Assembly: GCF_011075055.1 (NCBI RefSeq)
Contig: NC_058137.1
Coordinates: 17,593,463 to 17,657,462, forward strand
DNA: 64,000 nucleotides
Direction of reading: 5' to 3'
DNA from: Mangifera indica
Lineage: Eukaryota > Streptophyta > Magnoliopsida > Sapindales > Anacardiaceae
Below, in pieces: positions 33,631 to 44,120 of this stretch; position 1 is the first letter of the stretch, and each line of letters opens with the position of its first letter. Made by a program: the position numbers and the translations under genes. The notes below the pieces were generated by a model. The model saw only the letters and a program-made list of their open reading frames with translations, made no database searches and was not told the DNA's origin.

Positions 33631-34385
33631 TGATGAAGATCAAGGTGCTGATCAAGTGCAACAAAACAAGTATTACCAAGATCCTTTACAAGGAATCGGT
33701 GGTCCAATGACTAAAGCAAGGACAAAGAAGATGAAAGAGGTTTTACAAGGTTTAATCATGGAGATGCATGACAAAGAGGTTGTTCTAGAAGTTTCCAATG
33801 CTACACCAAGGATAATCACTTATCTTTATGTGCAAGATAATAGACAAGGCTTAGAACTTGAAGAATAAAGCTTGGAGTCCATGATATAATTTCGGGCCGC
33901 ATGGCCCAAGCTAAAAAAAGGCTTAAATAAAATGATTAGGTGTTTTGGGTTGTTAGATTTTAAGTTAAGGCTAAATATACATGTAAAAGACTTAACTTCT
34001 TGGGTTTATTTGGGCTTGTAGGCTAGCCCATGTCTTGATATATTAGCTAGAGTTTTTACTTTGACTTTTATGTCTAGGATTATGATGATTACATGCCTAT
34101 CTAAAGGCTACAACTATGAAAAACGAGCATAGACATATCGTTAATAATTTTGAGGTGTTTTCAGCAAACTTTGTTTTGTTTCCTTGCGTTCTTGGAAGAA
34201 TACATCATCTTGACTTATCAAATGAGTGATCAACCTTTGTGGTATCTTAAGATTGAGGTTTTAAGGACTTAGTTTCCTTAGGGTTCTAATATGATTGATC
34301 AAATTTGTTTTCTAGCTTTTCTAGGGTGTGCATAACGGATTGATTCAAGGGTTCTTAAGGTAAGTCGCTAGCGGGTTCTTTATCA
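33631..34385 (+). repeat. 3' LTR of gypsy element (755 bp)
   Basis: Starts TGATGAAGATC and ends GGGTTCTTTATCA. It holds the end of the pol frame (to 33868) and about 126 bp (roughly 33870-34000) that are missing in the 5' copy. It is followed by the AAAGT duplication. Confidence 0.92.
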
Positions 34386-34390
34386 AAAGT
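34386..34390. repeat. 5-bp target-site duplication, right copy
   Basis: AAAGT, the partner of 27510-27514. Confidence 0.9.
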
Positions 34391-34870
34391 ATAAATCATT
34401 AAAGAAACAATTAATTTGCATTAAAAAGGAACATGATATACTTCTACATGATCATGATAAGTTGACTAAAAAATATGATATTGCTCGAAATGAAAAGGAT
34501 TCAAGCCAAAAAAAATTAACATGCACGAAAAAGAAACATGAAGAATTAAAGAAAAACGCATCTAGTTCGAATGAATTATTTGAACAATTTTAAATAGGTA
34601 CTATAAGGTTGGATGAGATGCTTGCATCTCAAAGTAGTGGTCTTAATAAGGAAGGATTAGGGTATAATGGAAGTAACCCTTTTTCAAACATATGTAGGCT
34701 TTTAAAGAAACCTCATGCAGTACGTATGAAATGCAAATTTTGTTCATTTATTGGGCATACTATTAGACATTGTCCAATTAGAAATGGTAAATCTCTTAAA
34801 GTAAAGAAGGTTTGGGTTCCTAAAAAGACACTTAAAACTAACGTTGTTGGACTTAAAACTATTTGAGTAC
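34391..34870 (+). pseudogene. Sirevirus-like gag, second piece with zinc knuckle
   Basis: A long Lys-rich coiled coil (KKEHDILLHDHDKLTKKYD...) runs to a TAA at 34591. The frame is open again from 34609: SQSSGLNKEGLGY, the usual Sirevirus phrase, then a CCHC knuckle at 34732-34773 (CKFCSFIGHTIRHC) and the KKVWVPK motif that precedes the protease. A TGA at 34863 ends it. Confidence 0.8.
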
Positions 34871-34903
34871 CAAAAAGTAAATAGATAAATTTATCTTATA
34901 GGC

Positions 34904-36277
34904 TTGCTTACAATCTTTTTTGAGTCCTCTAGCAAGTGGTATTTAGATAGCGGATGCTCAAGACATATGACAAAAGATATAAGTTTATTCTCTTCTTTAA
35001 AGGTTAAAGATGGAGGTAATATCAACTTCGGAGATAACTCTAAAGGAAAAGTTATTGGCATTGGCATTATAGGTAACTTTTCTTTTTCAATAAATGATAT
35101 TCTACTTGTTGAAGGTCTTAGGCATAATTTACTTAGTATAAGTCAATTGTGTGACAATGGCTATAAGATTAATTTTTACTCTTTATGTTGTGAAATTGTT
35201 GATGCTAGCACAAACGCAATCGCATTCATAGGGCATAGGCATTCAAATGTATATATTATAGATTTGCATGACATTACATCTAGAGATCTTTGTCTCATAT
35301 CAACAAAAGAAGAGGACATGTGGTTATGGCATAAAAGGTTAAGACATGCAAGCATTAATGTTCTTCAAAAGCTTTCAAAAAGAAACTTAGTAAAAGGTTT
35401 GCCAAAATTCATTTTCAAAAAGGACCATGTGCATGATGCTTGCATGAAAGGAAAACAAACAATAATTTGTTTTAAGTCTATAGATTGTGTTTCAACTTCA
35501 AGACCTCTTCAACTTTTACATATGGATTTATGTGGACTATCTAGAACTATAAGCCTAGGTAGAAAGCATTATTGTTTTGTAATTGTTGTTAATTTTTCAA
35601 GATTTACTTGGGTCTTGCTTCTTGCAAATAAAAGTGATGCATTCCATGTATTTGTACCATTTGTTAGGAGATTGCAAAATCAAGTAGGTTATGCAATTGC
35701 ATGCATTAGAAGTGATCATGGAAAAAAGTTTGAGAATTTAAATTTTGAAATGTTTTGTAATGAATATGGCATTAAACATAACTTTTCGGCATCTAAGACC
35801 CCTCAACAAAATAGAGTTGTTGAGAGAATAAATATGACACTTGTAGAAATGACTAAGACCATATTATGTGAAAATGATTTGTCTAAGTATTTTTGGGGTG
35901 AAATCATTAATACTTCATGTTACATTATAAATAGGGCCATGATTAGGCCAATTCTCAAGAAAACTCCTTATGAGTTATTCAAAGGAAGAAAGCCTAATAT
36001 TAAATATTTTCATCTCTTTGGGTGTAAATGTTTTGTATTAAATAATGGTAAAGATAACTTAGGAAAATTTGATGCAAAGTCGGATGAAACAATTTTCCTA
36101 GGTTACTATTCTTCATCCAAAGCATATAGAGTCTTCAACAAGAGAACCATTTTAGTTGAAAAATCTATCCATATGGTATTTAATGAATCTTCTAAGTATG
36201 TAGAGAATATAGATGAAGATGAAGTCATTAAACTCATGGAAGATCTACAAATCAAGGACTCATCTCAACCAAAATAA
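34904..36277 (+). pseudogene. copia protease, GAG-pre-integrase and integrase
   Basis: An open frame of 457 codons. Residues 10-25 hold the protease box WYLDSGCSRHMT (catalytic D in DSG). Next come GLRHNLLSISQLCD, then the zinc-like LWHKRLRHAS...C of the pre-integrase (the second Cys pair is reduced to CMKGKQ). The integrase core has HMDLCG (first Asp), IRSDHGKKF (second Asp) and PQQNRVVERIN (Glu), then FGCKCFVLN and FLGYYSSSKAYRVFN. The catalytic triad is present, but it is part of a pol broken by downstream stops. Family members read straight into RT. Confidence 0.9.
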
Positions 36278-37500
36278 GAGAAAAGAGATCATCAAGTTGA
36301 GGTTGAAGACCAAAATGATGAACTCATGCAACCTCAAGAACCATAAAGAGATATCACATATCCAAGGTGAAGGGTGAAGTGAAAGAAGATCAAATTATTG
36401 GAGATCCTACCTAAGGAGTATAAACCAGAGCTTCATTGAGAAACGCATGCCAATTTATGGCATTCTTGTCACAAATGGAGCCCAAGAAGGAAAAGGAAGT
36501 TTTTAAAGATGAAAGTTAAGTGCTTGCAATGCAAGAAGAGTTGAACCAATTTGAGAGAAGTAATGTTTGGGAACTAATTCCAAGGCCAACGAATCATCCT
36601 ATCATCGACACAAAATGGGTATACTAAAACAAGGTAGATGAGTCTGGCATTGTTATTCGAAACAAGGCAAGACTAGTCACTCAAGGGTACTCTCAAGATG
36701 AAGGTATTGATTTTAATGAAACTTATGCACCCGTAGCTAGATTAGAAGCACTTAGGATGTTGCTTGCATATGCATGTCATTTTGATTTCAAATTATTTCA
36801 AATGGATGTTAAAAGTGCTTTTTTAAATGGTTTTATTCAAGAAGAGGTTTATGTTGAACAACCTCCTAGTTTCGAAAATCATGAATTTTCAAATCATGTA
36901 TTTAGATTTAAAAAGGCTTTATATGGTTTAAAGCAAGCTCTAAGAGCTTAGTATGAAAGATTAAGTCTTTTCTTAATTGAAAATGGTTTTTCAAAAGGAA
37001 AAGCGGATACCACCTTATTTACAAAAAGGTATATGTAAGACATTTTGATTGTTCAAATTTATGTTGATGATATCATCTTCGATGCTACTAATGAGTCTCT
37101 TTGTAGAGAATTCTCTAAGATGATACAGAGTGAGTTTGAAATGAGCATGATAGGAAAGCTTAATTACTTCTTAGGACTTCAAATCAAACAAACAAAAGAA
37201 GGGATTTTGCTTAACCAAGCCAAATATGTCAAAGACCTTCTTAAAAGGTTTAACATGCAAGATGTCAAAGAGCAACCCACTCCCATAAGCACTTCTCTAA
37301 AATTAGATATGGATGAAAGAGGAAAAAGTATTAAAATCAAAACATATAGAAGCATGTTAGGTGCATTGTTATATTTAACCGTATCTAGACCTAATATCAT
37401 GTTTAGTGTATGCATATGTGCACGTTTTCAAGCAAATCCTAAGGAATCACATCTAAACGTTGTGAAACGAATCATGAGATACCTTAAGGGAACCTAAAAT
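36278..37500 (+). pseudogene. copia reverse transcriptase, interrupted
   Basis: Near 36520-36760: [56 protein letters not shown], then [29 protein letters not shown] (first catalytic Asp). After a TAG at 36949 (Trp to stop) and TAA at 37036, the frame 37045-37497 starts with QIYVDDIIFD (catalytic YVDD at 37060-37071), then SEFEMSMIGKLNYFLGLQI and YRSMLGALLYLTVSRPNI, and ends at VKRIMRYLKGT before a TAA. Only nonsense changes break an otherwise well-kept domain. Confidence 0.9.
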
Positions 37501-38016
37501 GTTGGTTTATGGTACTTTAAGGGATCCTTATTCAAATTATGAGCATTTTCGGATGCCGATTTTGGAGGATATTGAATAGATAGAAAAATCACAAGTGGCA
37601 CTTGTTATTTTTTAGGTAATATGCTTGTCTCTTGGTTTTCAAATAAACAAAATTCAGTGGCAACATTTACTACGGAAGCCAAATACGTTTCCGCGGCTAG
37701 TTGTTATGCACAACTTTTATGGATGAAACAACAACTAATGGATTTTTGTTTTAAAATGAAAAACATTCCAATATTTTGTGACAATACAAGTGCTATTCAA
37801 CTTTATAAAAATCCTATCTTACATTTTAGGACAAAACACATAAATATTAGACATTATTTTTTGCATGATTATATTAGTAAGGGTGATATTCAAATTGAAT
37901 TTATTGATACTAACAATCAACTTGCTGATATTTTTACTAAGCCTCTTGATAAGGATCGCTTTTGCTTTATTCGAAAAGAGCTTGATATGATTAATGCAAG
38001 TCAAGTAAGTGTTTAA
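37501..38016 (+). pseudogene. copia RNase H
   Basis: After a stop-ridden start (DADFGG text at about 37555) the frame 37621-38016 carries NSVATFTTEAKYVSAASC (catalytic Glu context), the QLLWMKQQL helix, FCDNTSAI (catalytic Asp), HFRTKHINIRHYFLHDYI, and NNQLADIFTKPL, the conserved end of copia RNase H. The termination codon at 38014-38016 is at a natural place. Confidence 0.9.
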
Positions 38017-38639
38017 TGCCCTTATTTATATAAATTTGTGATTATGATATCTTGTTTGACTATGATATTAACTATGTGATGTTTGTGCTTGTTAAGATGA
38101 ATGTGGATGATTTGTGATCATTTGAAAATGTTTTTCCATTCACATAGCATAAATGCATAATATAAATTTGAATCGAATCAATTCGAACCTGTGTTCAAAG
38201 TTGATCGAATCTCGAATAATATTAAATGTCCTTGATTCGATCAAAATATTCAAATTTCATATATTTTGTAATATTTTGATAAATATATATATATTTTATA
38301 TATCTAATTTTTTTTGTCTTGTAGTGTCAATGCTTTATTACTTATACCTAATTTCTTTTTTCCTTACCATCACATGTTTTATTACTCTCATCTACTTTGT
38401 TTTATTCATTTGCCTAGTCAACACATGTTTTATTACTTTCACCTACTTCTTTCTACTCATTTTCTTTGCCGACATACACTTTCTTTATTTTCTTTCCTTG
38501 TTTCATTTTGGTCCAGTGTGTTTCATTTAGCTCCGATTTGCAATATTCTGCTTCATTTTTTTTTTAAAATATCTCACGAGGACAACACTCATAGCATACT
38601 CACATCACATTGCATTTCTTCACAGAAGATTTTTGTTGA

Positions 38640-39641
38640 CAAGTTCTCACGGTTTACTCTCAGATTCATCTTGATTCTCATGAGACTTAACATATATAAA
38701 AATCTAGTTTATGAGTTTTACAATTCTCTGAAAGTAGGTATGGATGTTGAACATCACATTGTAGACTATACTATGAAATTCAGATTGCATGGACATGATT
38801 TTACTATTACTCTAGAAATGCTTGTTGAATGCTTGGAATGTGATTGTGATGGAATAATAAGTGCTCCAGAAAACTTTAATCATTTTGTAGCCTGGAATGA
38901 GCTACGAGGTCGAGAAGTTTATGATTCTCATCTGTCTAAGTCTAGAAAGTTAGATAATCTAGTTTATAGGGTACTTCATAAGATAATCACTTATACTCTA
39001 ATGCCCGAATAGACTTCAATGGATTTGTATCAATTCATGGCTTACAATTGATGTTTGTTGCTCAACATGGAATTCGAGTTGATATTGTTCATTGGCTTAT
39101 CCATCAAATGTACCTTATCAAACATGATGATCATGTAATTCAATTTGGCATGATCATATCCTTTATTGCAAGTAAACTTGGATTAAACCTATCAGATGAA
39201 GATTCAAAGTACCTTATACAATTCAGAGATCCAAACCTCCTTTTAGCTTAATCTTTGGTAAAAAAGGAATTGATCAAACGAACTAATCAAGGAGGCTACC
39301 GATTTTGAGCTTACCATCCAAGGCATCAAAGAATTATTGATGGTGAAGAAGAACAAATTCCTCATGAGTATCAAGTTCCTCCACCACCTCATAATCTTCC
39401 AAGATCGAGTTCTCGAACTAAAAGACGACCTCGAATGGGAGGTGAAGAAATGATGAACTCATTCCAAACTCAGTATGCTAATATGATGAACTTTATAAAC
39501 GAAGGATTTCAGGCTCTCCATCTTCGTTTGGATGGCAGACATGAAAGGCACGATCATATCATGCTTGAACAACAACGCTTAAAAGAAGATCATAAGAATT
39601 TTCAACAAGAAGTTTGTGATTGGATGAATCGTCATCCGTGA
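38640..39641 (+). pseudogene. Third ORF of the Sirevirus-like element (plant-transposon domain)
   Basis: Between RNase H and the 3' LTR lies a coding stretch that is not part of standard copia. It reads LRFILILMRLNIYKNLVYEFYNSLKV, a VDYTMKFRLHGHDFTIT strand, then HFVAWNELRGREVYDS...LDNLVYRVLHKIITYTLMPE. After a frameshift near 39013-39047 it goes on as MFVAQHGIRVDIVHWLIHQM...FGMIISFIASKLGL, a Pro-rich linker (VPPPPHNLP) and a charged coiled coil ending DWMNRHP. The first part looks like the 'putative plant transposon protein' domain. Sireviruses often carry an extra, sometimes env-like, ORF here. I see no convincing signal peptide or fusion segment. Stops at 39010, 39249 and about 39306. Confidence 0.6.
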
Positions 39642-40183
39642 TCATGCATTTCATATTTTTTGCATTTCATAATCTTAGTTTCTTATTTTTGCTATGTTTT
39701 GATGATGACATTCATTTCTTATATATTAATATTGATATTGCTATTGCATGTTGCTGTTTATGCTTTTCTGATCTCATTCCTAGTGATGATATTATGGATG
39801 GTATGGATTAGCTTTATTATTGATGCTGATATTGTGCAGTTGGTTGATTGATGTCGATTGATATTGGAAGTGTGTTTCTTTTATTAGTCATTTTGAACTA
39901 TTCGAAAAATCAAGGAAATTCTGTCAAGTTTTTTTTAACAGAGAAAGGGAAAGATTGGGCCAATAACTTACTTAATTTGCAAGAAATTTATCTGTTTAGT
40001 ATTGCCTACTAATTTTGATATCCATTTTTTTTCTATTGCTAACAAAAAGGGGAGAAATTAGTAAACGAAATATTTTTATGGCTTAAAGTGAAAGGGAGTA
40101 ATTGTGATTTATATTTAAATTATTTTATTATATATATATATATATATATATTTTTCTTTTAGACTAGATTTTTATCATCAATA

Positions 40184-40197
40184 AAAAATGGGGAGAT
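40184..40197 (+). other. Polypurine tract of Sirevirus-like copia
   Basis: AAAAATGGGGAGAT lies directly before TGTTGAATC, the 3' LTR start, the usual arrangement for copia. Confidence 0.75.
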
Positions 40198-41911
40198 TGT
40201 TGAATCTTAATGTTTTGATGATGATAAAAATCTAAGTTTAATTTATTAATATGTCAAAAGAATGCTGAAATGCATTACAAATAGACAAAATATGAAATTT
40301 GCAGATAAATCTGGATAAAAAAAATATTGGTAAAAATTGGTCGTCTATGACCAAACTAGGATCAAACTGTGCATAAACCATTCAGCCTTCTATAAATAAA
40401 ATAATATCTTCCAACCATGTCCCAAAATAAATATTCATGCTCTTTAAATATAAATTTAGTTGACCCAAATCAACTAAATTAGAATTTTTTTTCTTTAAGC
40501 ATTAAATGTCCCAGGGGGACATTTGATAATTGTCCCACCCATGACCTTTTTCCTCACATTTTCTTGCCAAGTGTCATCACCAACAAATTGCTTACTACCA
40601 TGTGTCCAAGAAAGCTCTTTCTTCTAATTCCATTAAATGTCCCAACTGGCACATTTGAAAACCATCCCAACCGTGACATTTTCCTCTGAATTGTTGACAA
40701 ACTTGTCTAATTCGTCATCGTCATGTGTCAAAATATTTATTGTCCCAGTCGAACCATTATGAAAATTATCCCAATCGTGACATCTTCATCTGAATTGTTG
40801 TCAGACTTGTCCAATGCGTCATTATCATGTGTCAAATTATTTAGTGCGTTTTCGGACCATTTTGAAAATTATCCTAATCGTAACACATAATCCAGTATAA
40901 GTGCGACAAGTGTAAAGTTTGTTGTCGTGCAGTTTCTTTTTTAAAAGTTTTCCAGTCGTGCCATTCTTAAAATCAAACATGTACTTCAACCGTGCACAAC
41001 TTGGCATATACCCGTTCAAGCTTCTGGATTGGTTTTTAAACGCAGGAATAATGCAAGCCGCCCGTGACACGATTTTGCTGCTTGTGTTGAAAGTTATCCG
41101 TTAAAACATTTAAATCTATCCGTTGAGCTCTGATTGAGATCCTTTTTCTTTGCCGAATTTTTTTAGAAGACTATCGACGGGAACTTAACCCAGCGGAACC
41201 AAATATCTCTATAAATTTGGTTTGAAATTGAAGAACAGGGTGATGAGAAAAAGAGGAGAAGAAAAATCAAAAGAGGCAAAAAAAAAAAAAAAGGAAAAGC
41301 TAAAAACATTTTACTTTGATTTCTTTGAAACTCTCCATAAGCTTAAAACTTTTATTCTTTGAGAGTTCTGTTCACTTAAAGCTTATTCATATCTTGTAAG
41401 CAAATATTATGGGCGTAATCCCGTATCAACTAGTGTAGTGGATGAAATCCCGAATATACTACCTGTAGAAAATTTTTCAAGTGATAGTGAAACTCCAAGA
41501 CGGTTTGCTTGGAGAAGTGGACGTAGGAAACTTGTAAGAGAAAACTCTGAACCACTCTAAATGAGCATTTCTTCAACTCTATCTTCCTAAATATTATCTA
41601 TTATTATTAATATTTACTATTGTTATTTATTGTTGTTATTATTGATATTTATTTTTATTTATTGTTGTAGTTAATATTGACATTTATTGTTACTGTGTTA
41701 TTAGTTATTTCAACTTGTTATTTGTCTCCATTGCTATTATTGTTTATTCCTGCTTTAAAGTTTATTACTGTTGAATTTATTGTTGGTATTTTGGTTGTGT
41801 AATTTGTAAAGTTTGTTCTAGAATTTGTTACAGTGTATCATTTAATTTATTTTTAAGAACCTATTCGCCCCCCCCCCCCCCCCCCCCTCTAAGTTCATAT
41901 TAGCCATTACA
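40198..41911 (+). repeat. 3' LTR of Sirevirus-like copia
   Basis: It begins TGTTGAATCTTAATG and aligns with the left LTR remnant for about 900 bp. A stretch follows that is missing on the left side, including GGCGTAATCCCGTATC and a CCTATTCG(C)n CTCTAAG box, which in related LTRs lies near the 3' end. I place the end at TTACA (41911). No TSD confirms this. Confidence 0.65.
41868..41887. repeat. C20 homopolymer
   Basis: Twenty consecutive C within the CCTATTCG(C)nTCTAAG box of the copia LTR. Related LTRs have shorter C runs here, so this one has expanded or is an assembly or sequencing artefact. Confidence 0.9.
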
Positions 41912-42475
41912 AGAGTGTCTAACACGAAAAGAAGAAAACTACAAAAAAAAGATATATATATATATATATATAATAAGCCAAAAAAGCTAAAAGACAAACC
42001 AAAAGGCATTTTCATCTTTTTCTCCCATCCTTTCCAAATGCTCAGCCTTTTTCTTTGTTTTTTGAAGAAAATGGGAGGATTTGAAAGGATTTTGAAAGAC
42101 AAAGTAAGAAAAGAAAAGAAAGCTTTCTTGGTATGTTTCATGTTTTACATTTTTGGTTCCTTTGCTCTATGTTATAAATGATGATTTTGAAGTTGAGAAA
42201 TATTGTTTTGTCATTTGGGGTATCTATGTGTGTGATTTTCTTCGTGGCAGAATTGAAAAATATTTACAATTTTGCCACTAATTTTGTCCCACCTTTTGAC
42301 TGCCCTATCTATTGAATCATAAGTGTTGTTATAGCTCATTGGAAAGCTCTTTGAATCCTTTTTTCAATGATATATAATTTTTATTACTTGGAGATGGTGT
42401 GGACTGTTAAATTTCCTAAACAAAAAGGCTGTCCTATTAAATGAACAGTGCAATAAGTAGTAACTACAGTTTTTG

Positions 42476-42566
42476 GAAAAAAAGAAAGAAAAGAAAGAAA
42501 GGAAAGGAAAGAAAAGAGAGAAAAAGAAAACAAAAGGAAAAGAAAGAAAAACAAGAAAGAGAATTT
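42476..42566. repeat. GAAA-rich polypurine tract
   Basis: About 90 bp of almost pure A/G (GAAAGAAAAGAAAGAAAGG...). Low-complexity DNA. Open frames across it are compositional. Confidence 0.85.
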
Positions 42567-43241
42567 GGGGCTTAGGATTCAAGGGTCGTCCCAAGAGTAT
42601 GGTCTGGTGGGTTATGGATATTTTAGATAAAAACAATATTAGTAAGAGATAACGCACGCATGCATGTTATAAACTATGAGAGGGCACTTTACACTACACC
42701 ACCCACAGTAGACATATACCCGTAGTAGAGTTTGTTTATAGTAAAACATGCTCGTAATAAAGCATAATTCAGATTCAAAAATGGTGCAGTGAAAGAAAAG
42801 AAGAAAGCTCGAGCTTAGAAAAGTGTCAAATCCCTATAATCAGTTTCTAAAAATTATCAGATGAACAATAGATAGGACAAAGTGTGACAAATAGTTAATG
42901 ATGAACTAGATTATCTCTTTTATTCCTTGAAGAGGTTATGATATGAAATTGAGTCCTGAGAGTGATTTAGAATAGGAAAGAAGGTAGTTTACTTAATTCT
43001 TTTCACTTACTAAGTGTTTTTATCTCTCACTTCCTTTTCTTTCATAATTACAAGTACAAGTGATCGAGATAGCTATAAGATAGGATCAGGTCAGTGAAGA
43101 TAAATCTAGGGTGGAGCAAGTTATCTATGGTTTATGTTACATGCATACAGTCGTATGTTATTATCGACTTTTGGTCTTCTTTAGATGGTTCTACAGTTGT
43201 ATATGATTACTTCATGTATTTAGATGTTTTCAAATGAGTTT

Positions 43242-44120
43242 TCATATGTGATCTATATATCTTTTGTTCACTTTTAGATTTTCAATTTTCTCAAAATAAT
43301 TTCTAAACACTTTTAGTGAATAGTTTATTTTAAAGTTTTTTAAAATAGACTCTCCAGATATTAATTCGTAACATTTCTCCTTCGGAGGATAGTATTTTTG
43401 GAGAGGGATGTTATATCTCAACACCTCAATATACTTACGTAACAACAAAACATGAAACATATTATGGATACGATTTATGTTTGTTGATGATGCAAGTCTG
43501 TAAGCCACCTTCTAACTTGCTTAACTATCTCATATAGGTCGATAAACCTAAGAGCTAGTTTACCTTTTCTCTCAAGCCTCATGACATGTTTGAAAAAGGA
43601 TATTTGAATGAAAACTTTATCACCCCTTTACATTGAACTATATCTCACGACGTCTTTGATTGACATAGCTTGGATGTTGATGTTAGGCCTATCTCATCCT
43701 CTATCGAATACTTCTACCATCCTTGATCATCTTTTAGGTCATCTCTAACCTAATTGATTAAACTAAAACATCTTTTTTACTTATCTCGTTCCAACGCAAA
43801 AGAGAATGACATCTCTAACCATATAAAGTCTCATAGGGTGTCATCTTAATAGTTGACTAATAACTATTATTATAAACAAACACAACCAATGGTAATAACT
43901 TAACCAACCACGTTATGATTTAAACAATAGGTTCTTAATATATCCTTTAATATATGATTAATCTTCTCTGTTTGACCATGGCCAGTATGTTATATTGAAG
44001 GTTAAATTTGTACTTGAGGATCTCTAAAGACTTTTCCAAAAAGTTGAGACAAACCTCATGTCCTTGTTTGAAACTATAGTCTTGGGTACCCTATGTAATT
44101 TGACTACTTCCTTCATGTAA
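43242..44120 (-). pseudogene. Minus-strand Ty3/gypsy integrase C-terminus remnant
   Basis: On the minus strand, starting from about 44060: TFWKSL, decayed text in the place of FHPQTDGQTE, PMRLYMVRDV (PYEALYGR-like), then GDKVFIQISFFKHVMRLERKGKLALRFIDLYEIV (the family's GD-VFLKVSP...RFGKKGKLSPRFIGPFEI). From 43508 follow AYRLASSTNINRIHNMFHVLLLRKYI (AYRLALPP.L..IHNVFHVS.LRKY). That is the end of a Tekay/Del-like gypsy integrase. The core has lost most of its reading frame. No LTRs could be matched to it. Confidence 0.65.

Larger units (their letters stand above)
27515..34385 (+). mobile_element. Complete but decayed Ty3/gypsy element (6.9 kb)
   Basis: LTRs at 27515-28143 and 33631-34385 both start TGATG and end CA. 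A primer-binding site follows the first and a purine tract precedes the second, and a perfect 5-bp TSD (AAAGT) flanks the whole. The internal order is gag, zinc knuckle, aspartic protease, RT, RNase H, integrase, the Ty3/gypsy order. The pol C-terminus has no classical chromodomain and reads on into the 3' LTR, ending there at 33868, as I recall for CRM-type chromoviruses. The lineage call is tentative. Numerous stops make it non-autonomous today. Confidence 0.9.
26342..41911 (+). mobile_element. Sirevirus-like Ty1/copia element interrupted by a gypsy element
   Basis: Left LTR remnant (26342 to about 27275) and right LTR (from 40198) share TGTT[A/G]AATCTTAATGTTTT and about 900 bp of aligned text. 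Between them, in order: gag piece, the inserted gypsy element (27515-34385), the rest of gag with a zinc knuckle, protease-integrase, reverse transcriptase, RNase H, a third ORF region and a polypurine tract. Integrase before RT makes it Ty1/copia. The extra ORF after RNase H and the KYKSL-type coiled gag fit Sireviruses. The left LTR passes abruptly into late gag text, so the end of that LTR, the leader and most of gag are deleted. Stops in pol show it is dead. The right end is placed at TTACA (41911) without TSD support. Confidence 0.75.

Noticed and set aside
38153..38530. Strongly hydrophobic open frame that could be read as an env-like membrane protein
   Set aside because: It comes from T-rich DNA with a tandem phrase (CACATGTTTTATTACT), and the neighbouring frame is equally open. 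There is no support from similarity or from a start context.
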